The notes under the pieces were generated by a model, which worked only from the letters and a program-made list of their open reading frames with translations, did no database searches and was not told where the DNA came from. From Cellulophaga baltica (GTDB lineage Bacteria; Bacteroidota; Bacteroidia; Flavobacteriales; Flavobacteriaceae), in assembly GCF_900102165.1 (NCBI RefSeq), contig NZ_FNBD01000006.1, positions 1 to 64,000 on the forward strand: a stretch of DNA of 64,000 nucleotides, given 5' to 3'. Below are positions 17,600 to 25,057 of this stretch, in pieces; the first letter of the stretch is position 1; the number at the start of each line of letters is the position of its first letter. Both the position numbers and the translations under genes were made by a program.

Positions 17600-18078
17600 T
17601 TTTTCAGGTATACGTTGAGTACATTAAAGCATTGAAATGGTATCCTTTTAATTCCTGAATTAAATATAGCTTAGTGCTAGAATTCATTTTACAATGACAA
17701 GTCATACCACATGAAAATTTATGTGAATTAGCCACAAAATGGGTATTACTTAATCCAAATCCGATTGCTTTAGAGAAACCAAAGTATAAAAGGTAACAAA
17801 AAATTACAACCAAGATTACTCTTCCATACTACGGACTTTGAGATATTCTAAGAGATCTGATTGCTATAATTAATATAGATAAAACCTTGCATTAAGAAGC
17901 GTCGAGATTACTCGGATATAAAGAAAATTATTTTTTAAAAACTTATTAAATAATTGGAATCTACTATAAGCATCCTTTCCTAATCACTCAGATTTCAATC
18001 TGAAATACTAGGAGTTATATGGCTAAAATTCTTCAATAAATATCTCGACTTTTTATTTAAATTGCTCCACAAAAAAAT
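17600..18078. other. Gene-free stretch
   Basis: About 480 AT-rich bases separate two convergent genes. A 69-codon minus-strand frame inside it has no recognisable features and is not called. Only the terminator at its right edge is convincing. Confidence 0.4.
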
Positions 18079-18108
18079 CTCGTAATCATGATATTTACGA
18101 GGTTTTTT
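18079..18108. terminator. Bidirectional intrinsic terminator
   Basis: CTCGTAA and TTACGAG pair around a short loop. T tracts follow on the plus strand and on the minus strand (the A run at about 18071-18077). It serves the minus-strand gene that ends 2 nt to its right, and could also stop rightward transcription. Confidence 0.8.
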
Positions 18109-18110
18109 AA

Positions 18111-18893
18111 TTAAAAATTATTATTTTTAATATAATCTGACTTAACTTTTGCTTGATAACTATTTGCTTCGCTGGTTTTTATACTACTAGGATATAAAGG
18201 AGCTAAAAAACCTTCATCACGCCTTCTATCAAAATCATTTTTCCGATAAGGATCAAAAGCTGTACCTGGAGGTAAAGGCCTGTTTTTATTTATATACCAA
18301 ATATAAAAAGACATCACTTCATTTAATCGACTACCAAAAGGGTCATTTTTACGATCGTAAATATTTATAGTAGCCAAATTTAACTTTTTCTTATTGCTTG
18401 GATGTTTTAAATATAAAAACTGCGACCGGTCCCTATCACTATCCGTACTCTCAAATCTATCTAATTTCTCAAAAAACTGAACCTCAGAAAAAAGAACAGT
18501 ATGAGGTGTTTTATAAAAAAACCGCTTAGGATAAGTAATTGTTCCGTTTAGACGATCTAATACAATTTCTTGAACAGGGTTTAAATAATTAAAGGCTACT
18601 TCCCATAATACAAAAACCAATAACGGTAAAGTGAATAGTGTTTCATACAAATCGAAAGTGATTAAATAGATCATCAATGTTAAAAAAAACCATATTAAAA
18701 AAAATGCTTTTAAGACTGAAAAATCATTTACGTTTACTACAAAAAACAAATCATTTGCTTCTTGGATTTCTAAATTTTTATTCGGTTTAACAGCTTCAAT
18801 ATTATAGTTAATACTATTTGGATAAAGCCTTATAATTTTCTTTAACAGTATTGGTTTAAATATATTTTGATCTTGTGATGTAATCCAAGCCAT
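18111..18893 (-). CDS. Hypothetical protein with two membrane spans
   Basis: The 260-residue protein has a soluble N-terminal 55 residues and two adjacent membrane helices (about residues 60-80 and 84-102). The cytoplasmic domain after them contains EIVLDRLNGTITYPKRF, a pattern seen in PH-like or YcxB-like membrane-associated domains. The C-terminus is polar and rich in Arg/Asp. Function is unknown. Confidence 0.6.
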   Translation of the reverse strand: MAWITSQDQNIFKPILLKKIIRLYPNSINYNIEAVKPNKNLEIQEANDLFFVVNVNDFSVLKAFFLIWFFLTLMIYLITFDLYETLFTLPLLVFVLWEVAFNYLNPVQEIVLDRLNGTITYPKRFFYKTPHTVLFSEVQFFEKLDRFESTDSDRDRSQFLYLKHPSNKKKLNLATINIYDRKNDPFGSRLNEVMSFYIWYINKNRPLPPGTAFDPYRKNDFDRRRDEGFLAPLYPSSIKTSEANSYQAKVKSDYIKNNNF

Positions 18894-19209
18894 TCTGTAC
18901 CTTATAATTTTCCATTAAAAATAACATTATTATCTACATTAATGTTTTATAACATAAAAAAAATCACCCTCTACTGCTCTATAATTAGATAACTGCTCGC
19001 TGCTCTTATTGTCAATTACTCCTACTTTCTAATTGTACGTAAACTAAATTGCTTTGAGACGTAAGCTCATGGGTACGTTAACACTAATTTTATAAATTTT
19101 GAACAAAATTCACAGCCAATAAAGCTAAAATACGGGAACATAATCCCTGAAAAACAGTGTATTTGAAGATTACAATCCCTGTGTAGGATTAAGCGAGATT
19201 TAGAAGAGC

Positions 19210-19742
19210 AGATTAGTAAGCGCTCTATTGAGTTATGGAGGTATTTGTAAACCTGAAATTTTAGAAAAATTATTACGTGCCTTAGCATTCCAAATTGGTA
19301 GTGAGGTAAGCTATGATGAATTAGCACAAGTGCTGTGTATAGATATGAAAACAGTGTCTAATTATATTAATTTACTGTACCAAGCTTATGTTATTTTCAA
19401 ATTACCAAGTTTTAATAAAAACTTGAGAAACGAGATAAAAACGAATCAGAAAAAATATTTCTACGATACAGGAGTGAGAAATATGATTATTGGCGATCTA
19501 AAACCTTTAGAAGTTCGTCAAGATAAAGGCAACCTTTGGGGAAATTTTTTAATTGCAGAACGATTAAAACATAACGCTTATAAAAGTTCCTTAAGTAAAG
19601 GTTATTACTGGAGAACTACAAAGCAACAAGAAATTGATTATGCAGCGGAAGAAGCTACAATAATTACAGGATTTAAATAAGATGAAATCCAAAAAGTAAA
19701 GTGAAAATTCCTAAAACAGTTAGGATAAGAAATTCAGGCTAG
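19210..19742 (+). pseudogene. Decayed AAA ATPase, DUF4143 domain remnant
   Basis: The readable part matches the C-terminal DUF4143 region of DUF4143-type AAA ATPases: VSYDELAQVL, TVSNYINLLYQAYVIFKLP, YFYDTGVRNMII, LWGNFLIAERL and WRTTKQQEIDY. The AAA module (Walker A/B) that should precede it is missing, and no ATG is available. After ITGFK a stop occurs, but NPKSKVKIPKT continues the family in another frame, so there is also a frameshift near 19680. It is non-functional. Confidence 0.75.
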
Positions 19743-19916
19743 GAAAGAGGTGTAAGCTTTTAAGATGGAAACACAAACCTAATTTTGAAATTTTGACCCA
19801 TCATTTTGCATAAAATCCATTCTATATAGTTACGCTTTTTCTAAACAAATAAGCTGTTTAACATAGCACAACTTAGCGCTCTATTAGCATTACTTTTTTC
19901 AGCACTTAATTGTTAT

Positions 19917-19955
19917 AAAAAAATAGCTCAGGTTCATGACCTAAGCTATTTTTTA
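19917..19955. terminator. Bidirectional intrinsic terminator
   Basis: AATAGCT-AGGT-TCATG-ACCT-AGCTATT forms a long stem with one unpaired base on each side and A/T tracts at both ends. It ends the minus-strand sigma factor operon. Confidence 0.85.
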
Positions 19956-19990
19956 TAGACGTATTCCGTTAATGCGATTCAGCAATCTAA

Positions 19991-20491
19991 TTAGTTCTTT
20001 CCCTTCTTTGTGGTAACGATTATAGCACCATTTGGGGCACCGTATTTTTCTATAGCCTTTTCATCTTTAAATATTTCTATCTTTTCAATAGCGTCAGGCG
20101 ATAATTTATCAAGCATTTCTTTCGTAGCAACGTTACCGTTGATAAGAATCACAGGTTCTTCATTTTTAAAATTAATTCCTTCCTTAGATTGGTTTGCTTC
20201 CTTGTTTTTATGGGTGGTAACGAGTACAACTCCATTAGGGGCATTGTATTCTTTCAACGCTTTATCGCCTTTTACAACAGCAACGGAAGCAATCATCTCA
20301 TTATTTATTAAGTCCATACTAAACTCAAACTTTTTGCCGTCTACATAAATATCGGGTTCAGCACCTTCTTTCACCTTTACATGCAGCTGTTTCTTAGGTT
20401 GATCATCCTTTTTTTCCATTTTAATTTCTTGTGCTGTTACTAATGAAATTGAACATAATAGGACACAAGCTGTTAGCATTAGTTTTCTCAT
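19991..20491 (-). CDS. Secreted protein with two TonB-plug-like repeats
   Basis: The 166-residue product has a signal peptide (residues 1-20) and two repeats of about 50 residues. Each ends in the sequence typical of TonB-dependent receptor plug domains: KALKEYNAPNGVVLVTT and KAIEKYGAPNGAIIVTT, preceded by IYVDGK and ILINGN. It has no receptor barrel. In Bacteroidota such plug-repeat proteins often sit with ECF sigma/anti-sigma or BlaR1-like genes, as here, where it is the last gene after the anti-sigma factor. A role in envelope signalling is inferred. Confidence 0.7.
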   Translation of the reverse strand: MRKLMLTACVLLCSISLVTAQEIKMEKKDDQPKKQLHVKVKEGAEPDIYVDGKKFEFSMDLINNEMIASVAVVKGDKALKEYNAPNGVVLVTTHKNKEANQSKEGINFKNEEPVILINGNVATKEMLDKLSPDAIEKIEIFKDEKAIEKYGAPNGAIIVTTKKGKN

Positions 20492-20523
20492 AATTTTAAG
20501 TGTTTGATTAATAAAAAATTGAT

Positions 20524-20955
20524 TTATTTTTCTTTCGTGGTGTAAATAATTACAATATCATTCTCATAAATAACGCGCTCTTCAATTTCAGCCAGGTCCG
20601 TATGGTGTACCATCTCTCGAGCGATGTTCAACAAAGCTTCTTTTTCAGAATAGTTTAATTCTTCTGGGGCCGGATGGGTGAAAAACAGCGCGATTAGTAC
20701 GCTAACAGATGCTGCTACAGTTAGGGCTCCAATAAGTAGCTTGCGCTTTCTGTTTCTTTTAGTTTCAAAAGATGCCCATAAGTGCTCATTAAAATCTTTG
20801 GGGGTTTCCGTTTGGTTGTTTTTTACAAAAGTGGTCCATGCCTTCAAAGAAGGTTTTAAATTTTCAGTATTTTCAAACAAAAATTGTTCTTCAGACAGCG
20901 TACTTTGTCCTTCCTTATATTTTTTGATTAATCGTTCCGCTTTATTCTCTTCCAT
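20524..20955 (-). CDS. Anti-sigma-factor-like membrane protein
   Basis: The product has about 80 cytoplasmic residues, one membrane span (LLIGALTVAASVSVLIALFF) and a short extracytoplasmic tail, the usual layout of regulators of ECF sigma factors. The preferred start (MEENKAERLIKKY) overlaps the sigma gene by 14 nt. Starts 6 and 27 nt further upstream are possible. Close coupling to the sigma gene supports the anti-sigma role; no zinc-binding ZAS motif is visible. Confidence 0.7.
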   Translation of the reverse strand: MEENKAERLIKKYKEGQSTLSEEQFLFENTENLKPSLKAWTTFVKNNQTETPKDFNEHLWASFETKRNRKRKLLIGALTVAASVSVLIALFFTHPAPEELNYSEKEALLNIAREMVHHTDLAEIEERVIYENDIVIIYTTKEK

Positions 20956-21451
20956 AATCATACGTTTTTTCCAATTGTACACTTACCACCTTTCTTGCTC
21001 GTGATAACAAAACCCTTACATGTTCAACTTTAAGTTGCATTGCGGAAGCTATTTCGGTAAACTCATAACCATCTAAGTCTCTCATCAGTATCACTTCTCT
21101 TTGTTGCTCCGGTAAACTAGCAACAATTTTTTTTATAATTACTGTTAGCTCTTTCCGCTCCAGTTCTTCGCTATCATTTTCTGATGTCAGAATCTCTAAT
21201 TGAAAGGAAGCATCCTGACTCGTAAAGGTTTTCTTTCTAAGTATATCAATACAATGATTGCGCGCTGTTGAAAACACCAAACCTTGAATGTTAGGGTGGT
21301 CGGCGATACGCTTTCGCTTTTCCCAGAGTTTCAACATGATATCCTGGATGGCATCTTCGGCATTTGCGCTACTTCCAAGCATTCGTGAAACCATCGGAAA
21401 CAAGCGTTCAGATAATGAAAATACAGTATGTCTAAAATCGGTTTTATTCAT
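20942..21451 (-). CDS. ECF-type RNA polymerase sigma factor
   Basis: The 169-residue sigma-70 family protein has region 2 (AEDAIQDIMLKLWEKR, then VFSTARNHCIDILRK) and region 4 (LPEQQREVILMRDLDGYEFTEIA followed by the HTH VEHVRVLLSRARKVV). It is first in a three-gene operon with the anti-sigma-like and plug-repeat proteins, so it probably responds to an envelope signal. Confidence 0.9.
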   Translation of the reverse strand: MNKTDFRHTVFSLSERLFPMVSRMLGSSANAEDAIQDIMLKLWEKRKRIADHPNIQGLVFSTARNHCIDILRKKTFTSQDASFQLEILTSENDSEELERKELTVIIKKIVASLPEQQREVILMRDLDGYEFTEIASAMQLKVEHVRVLLSRARKVVSVQLEKTYDYGRE

Positions 21452-21813
21452 TATACTTTAATAACGTAAAACTAGAGGTAGCCATAACAGAAAAAAGCTG
21501 TTTTTTTAATTTATGCACATAAATGACTGGTAATCAGTGTGCTAATTTGTGTATATGTAGGATGAATTTAATTGGTAAGGGTTTGAGCTTCGCAAAATTC
21601 TTACGAAGTCATTCCAATCCTGAGCTTCAATCGTTGTTTGCTTTATATTCTTAAGTTACCTCATATTTCATCGTATTACTTTAATATGAATTAGGTTTTA
21701 GTACTCAGCCCGATTATAAGAATCATTAAAGGGTACTTACATACTAGTAAATACCTAGTTTAAGGTATAATCTCAAAATATAGTATTAATTTGTACCGTA
21801 AACAGCTAGAACT
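21452..21813. other. Gene-free divergent intergenic region
   Basis: These 362 bases lie between the sigma operon and the HTH gene. They presumably contain both promoters. Nothing else is recognisable. Confidence 0.4.
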
Positions 21814-22011
21814 ATGGAACGTGTAGACAAAAAAATAATTCAACTATTATCAAAAGGATATAGAACTCCAGAGATCTCAAACCATTTTATAGAAAAAGGG
21901 ATAACACCTAGTTCTGTATCTTCTGTGGAAAAAAGAATCAAAGCGATAAAGAAAGTTTACGGAGCCAAAACCCTATTTCATTTGGCGGTGCTGGTAACTA
22001 AATCTAAATAA
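21814..22011 (+). CDS. Short LuxR-type helix-turn-helix protein
   Basis: The 65-residue protein is essentially a LuxR/FixJ DNA-binding domain: KKIIQLLSKGYRTPEISNHF, then SSVEKRIKAIKKVYGAKTLFHLAVL. It has no receiver domain. The last 105 bp, including the stop, are duplicated almost exactly at 23216-23320. It may mark the left edge of the defence island. Confidence 0.7.
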   Translation: MERVDKKIIQLLSKGYRTPEISNHFIEKGITPSSVSSVEKRIKAIKKVYGAKTLFHLAVLVTKSK

Positions 22012-22197
22012 AGATCTTTTGCCAAAACAGTTTTGCAGCTAATTTCAACGATTATTATAAAAATAACACCGCACTGCGGTTTTCCTCAGTATTCGATGAT
22101 TTCATTTTATGATATTTGATTATAAGTAATGATACTGTATGTGTTGTAAATTGATATTTTTAAATATTGATAGAATTTCCCCTCGAAAATCAATTAT

Positions 22198-22511
22198 TAA
22201 AAGCGAAATATGATTACGATGCGAAGTATGCCCGTATTCATAAACGCTTAATGGAAAAAGACCCGTTAACCGATAGCAAACTCAAATTGATTGAAGCCTT
22301 AAAAGGATTAAAATCAGCGGTAGATAAAGAGATTCTGCAAAACACTAAGTTGTTAGAAAACGAGAGTTATGTAGAGAAAATGATGATGCTTTTAGTAGTT
22401 AGCCAATTTAAAAAAGAACAAAAGATAGACATTAATACTATCGATGTTAGGCGTACTAATAGTAGTATAGCTAAAGAATATAGGAACGAATACAAGGGTT
22501 ACGTTGCTTAA
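22198..22511 (+). pseudogene. hsdR 3'-end remnant
   Basis: The last 104 codons of a type I restriction subunit R gene are present here without the rest. From ENQLLKAKYDYDAKY to NEYKGYVA it closely matches the C-terminus of the intact hsdR downstream (about 27811-28126). A start codon at 22167 gives an open frame of 114 codons, but the protein would be only a tail and is surely non-functional. It is followed by rhuM remnants in the same order as in the intact locus. Confidence 0.85.
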
Positions 22512-22527
22512 TTGAAGTGAAAAAATT

Positions 22528-22552
22528 AACTATTGAGAAATCCTTAATAGTT
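22528..22552 (+). other. Hairpin before the decayed rhuM
   Basis: AACTATTGAG-AAATC-CTTAATAGTT is a 10-bp stem (one G-T pair) with a 5-nt loop, 15 nt before the rhuM-remnant start. The intact locus has a hairpin of identical size at the same place with different middle bases. Confidence 0.6.
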
Positions 22553-22567
22553 CAATAATAAAGTAAT

Positions 22568-22922
22568 ATGAGTGAAATAAAAATATTTCAAGCTAAAGGC
22601 AATCAAGTAGAAGTTTCTGTTCAATTTGATAACGAAACGGTATGGTTAAATAGAAACCAAATTGTTACCTTGTTCGATAGAGATGTCAAAACTATTGGTA
22701 AACATATAAAAATGTCTTTAAAGAAGGTGAGTTGAGTAAGGATTCAGTTGTCGCAAAATTTGCGACAACTGCTTTAGATGGTAAAACATATCAAACAGAG
22801 CATTATAATTTAGATGTAATAATATCCGTAGGTTATAGAGTAAAGTCAAAACAAGGCACACAATTCCGTATTTGGGCGACTCAAACCTTAAAAGACCATT
22901 TAGTTCAAGGTTATACTATCTT
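22568..22922 (+). pseudogene. rhuM remnant 1
   Basis: This is the N-terminal half of a RhuM-family protein. It reads EVSVQFDNETVWLNRNQIVTLFDRD and, after a 1-nt deletion near 22713, ELSKDSVVAKFATTA and NLDVIISVGYRVKSKQGTQ. Homology to the intact rhuM ends after KDHLVQGYTI. It contains a 13-bp-arm palindrome at 22745-22771. Confidence 0.8.
22745..22771. other. Perfect palindrome inside rhuM remnant 1
   Basis: Arms CAGTTGTCGCAAA and TTTGCGACAACTG flank one central base, 27 bp in total. It encodes the SVVAKFATTA segment of RhuM. The intact gene has a palindrome with different arms at the same place. Confidence 0.9.
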
Positions 22923-22970
22923 GTATTCTCTTCATAATATACTTACCATGAATAGGTTAAATTATGCATT

Positions 22971-23215
22971 ATGAGTAAAATTATTAGCTACAAGGACTCG
23001 GAAGATTTAAAGCTTGAAGTTACACTACGAAATGATACTATTTGGTTGAGCTTAAATCAAATATCAAATTTGTTCGACAGGGATAAATAATTGATATATA
23101 GAAACTTAAGAAATATATTTAAAACTGAAGAGCTTCTTTAAAATTCAGTTGTTGCAAAATATGCGACAACTGCCTCAGATGGCAAAATCTATAATATTTC
23201 GTATTATAGTTTTGA
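22971..23215 (+). pseudogene. rhuM remnant 2
   Basis: This is a second, more decayed N-terminal rhuM piece: MSKIISYKDSEDLKLEV, then TIWLSLNQISNLFDRD, an in-frame stop, NLRNIFKTEELL, another stop, and NSVVAKYATTASDGK. It carries a nearly perfect copy of the internal palindrome at 23146-23172 (one T-G pair). Homology stops where the duplicated HTH gene end begins. Confidence 0.75.
23146..23172. other. Palindrome inside rhuM remnant 2
   Basis: CAGTTGTTGCA-AAATA-TGCGACAACTG pairs over 11 bp with a single T-G pair, at the same coding position as in the other two rhuM copies. Confidence 0.8.
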
Positions 23216-23320
23216 CCTAGTTCGGTATCTTCTGTGGAAAAAAGAATCAAAGCGATAAAGAAAGTTTACGGTGCCAAAACCTTATTTCATTTGGCGGTGC
23301 TCCTTAATAAAAGTAAATAA
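23216..23320 (+). repeat. Duplicated 3' end of the HTH gene
   Basis: This direct repeat of the last 105 bp of the LuxR-type HTH gene (21907-22011) has only a handful of substitutions. The end of the frame, VEKRIKAIKKVYGAKTLFHL, is intact, with its own stop. The 1.2 kb between the copies is filled by the hsdR/rhuM remnants. Confidence 0.85.
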
Positions 23321-23408
23321 AACTTAATTCAAAAGAGAGCTTTTTAAAATTAGTATCTATAATTCTGTGTAAACGCAATTATGGATACTGTCAGCGGGTT
23401 TAACTTTT

Positions 23409-23640
23409 TCAAAGTAATTTTGATTTTTTTAATTCAAACGTTTGTTCTTTTTCATTTCGGAGGATTGTAATAGATAATGGGGCTGTGCTTTTATCAAAAT
23501 CGTTCAATTTAATGCTAAAATTTTCCTCTTCCGTAATGTTCGTATAACTGGTATCATTTATCCGCTCTATTTTTTCATCTTACTTTAAAAATTTAGATAA
23601 ATTTGAAGTCTCTATAATGCATTGTAATGGCAGAAATGCT
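23409..23640 (-). pseudogene. Unrecognised 3' gene fragment
   Basis: A minus-strand frame reads like coding sequence, with an in-frame stop: ETSNLSKFLK, stop, then DEKIERINDTSYTNITEEEN and LSITILRNEKEQTFELKKSKLL before the terminal stop. The composition and the RNEKEQTFEL ending look like the C-terminus of a real protein, perhaps a PDZ-type tail, but the family is not identified. No start is available. Confidence 0.4.
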
Positions 23641-23740
23641 GATATAATATAAATTCGAGCGTCCGCTTTCATGGCCAGCTTTTAAAACGTGGTAATTTCA
23701 TAATCATTGAATTACAAACATAGACCAATACAAGGCGAAT

Positions 23741-23911
23741 ATGAATAACGTTTATGCTGTTTACTCTAGTGTCATGAAACTAATTGGGGCTGAAGTATTT
23801 GCATATCAATAGGATGGTGTCTGTGTAGGTATCTTTAATCAAGTTCTAATAGCACGTAAATTAGGGTTAATTGAAAAGACTGAGAATAAAACAGAGATTA
23901 TAGTAAAATAA
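23741..23911 (+). pseudogene. Small unknown gene with in-frame stop
   Basis: A frame of 56 codons starts at an ATG, with one TAG after codon 23: MNNVYAVYSSVMKLIGAEV before it, and VCVGIFNQVLIARKLGLIEK after it. The two halves read as one continuous alpha-helical protein. It may be a decayed small regulator. The family is not recognised. Confidence 0.35.
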
Positions 23912-23983
23912 ACAAAGATTGGGTTTAAATAAAAAATCATTGAAAAGAGAAATGATATATTTGTTGGGTAACACACTAATTTT

Positions 23984-24793
23984 ATGACACATAAAAAAAT
24001 AAAAGAATTTATTAATGAATATAAAGATTATCAAATTCTATTCATTTTCATTTTTACATTATTAGGAGGACTTACTCAGATTTTTGAATTAGCTTTAATT
24101 TCTACTTATTATATCAGGTTCTTTTCTATAACACAGGTAATTTCAGATGGTTTACTTTTTGTTTTTCTATTGTCTCTTATAAGTTTAGTTGCATATTTAT
24201 TTTATCCATTTCTTATAATCATAGATAAAACTGAAATAAACAAAGGAGTAACACACATTCAAAGAATCAGAAATGTTACTATAAGTGGGCTGAGGAAGTT
24301 TTTTATTTTGTTTACATTAATATTATTAATTACAGCGGGAATATTAATTTTTAGCCAACCAGCAAAAGCTTTATTAAGTCATTTATGGATTTTAATAATT
24401 TCATGTGCAATACTGACTATATATTTTGTCCTATATTTTAGAATAGCTTCATATGTAAATGGAAAACTATCTAAATCAAAAGATTTGTCTCAAAATACGA
24501 TATTCAAGAAAATAAAAGGAAATCGATTAATAGTTGTGCAATGCTCTTTTTTTATAGTTATTCTTTTTTATATGTATAAAGCTACCTTGACTCAGCCAAA
24601 GGCGTTTACAAACAATAAATATATTAAGTGCTTTATTCAGGAGAAATATCCAGATACTAAATATGAAATTCGTTATTTTAATGATAAATACATTTTCATT
24701 GTTATAAAAAATATAGATAAAAATGAACTCACTAATGAAGAAACCTTAGTTTTAAAGTTTGATAAATTATTTGATTATAACGCTTGTAATTAA
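23984..24793 (+). CDS. Membrane protein with five spans, unknown
   Basis: The 269-residue protein has about five hydrophobic helices (near residues 18-40, 49-75, 105-125, 133-152 and 181-198) and a soluble C-terminal domain of about 65 residues (KYIKCFIQEKYPDTKYEI onward). I do not recognise the family. It lies in the decayed left part of the island, yet its frame is intact. AT content is high, like its neighbours. Confidence 0.6.
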   Translation: MTHKKIKEFINEYKDYQILFIFIFTLLGGLTQIFELALISTYYIRFFSITQVISDGLLFVFLLSLISLVAYLFYPFLIIIDKTEINKGVTHIQRIRNVTISGLRKFFILFTLILLITAGILIFSQPAKALLSHLWILIISCAILTIYFVLYFRIASYVNGKLSKSKDLSQNTIFKKIKGNRLIVVQCSFFIVILFYMYKATLTQPKAFTNNKYIKCFIQEKYPDTKYEIRYFNDKYIFIVIKNIDKNELTNEETLVLKFDKLFDYNACN

Positions 24794-25006
24794 TTATATT
24801 TTCAATGAATACTTCAAATCAACTTCTAAAACTTTTGCTATTTGATACAATGAAGATATAGTAGCATTTACTAGGGCTTCACACTCAATTTCTCCATTAC
24901 TTTATAAATTATTTGCAATACTGCGGGAAACCGCAGAACTATGTTGTGATAGTTTGTGATATTTGATTTTATTTAACTGTAGGAATTTTATGTTTAATAA
25001 GTATAT
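24794..25006 (-). pseudogene. XRE-family HTH regulator remnant
   Basis: The minus strand reads KYHKLSQHSSAVSRSIANNL, a stop, then SNGEIECEALVNATISSLYQ and IAKVLEVDLKYSLKI before the terminal stop. The LSQ-xxSxSAVSR helix-turn-helix and the tail of an XRE/antitoxin-like regulator are clear. It has no start codon and one internal stop, so it is dead. A GC-rich hairpin in it (CTGCGG-GAAA-CCGCAG) falls in the codons of the HTH. Confidence 0.55.
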
Positions 25007-25057
25007 TTAAACTTTAGTAAAGTTCCCCCTGAATTATAAATTAAGATTTAGAAATAA

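Noticed and set aside
17604-17813. 69-codon minus-strand gene
   Set aside because: No start context, no recognisable domain and unusual composition with several Cys/His scattered; it lies in an otherwise empty convergent gap.
24915-24930. Structured RNA with a GAAA tetraloop hairpin
   Set aside because: The GC-rich stem falls in the HTH codons of a decayed XRE regulator and has no further conserved structure around it.
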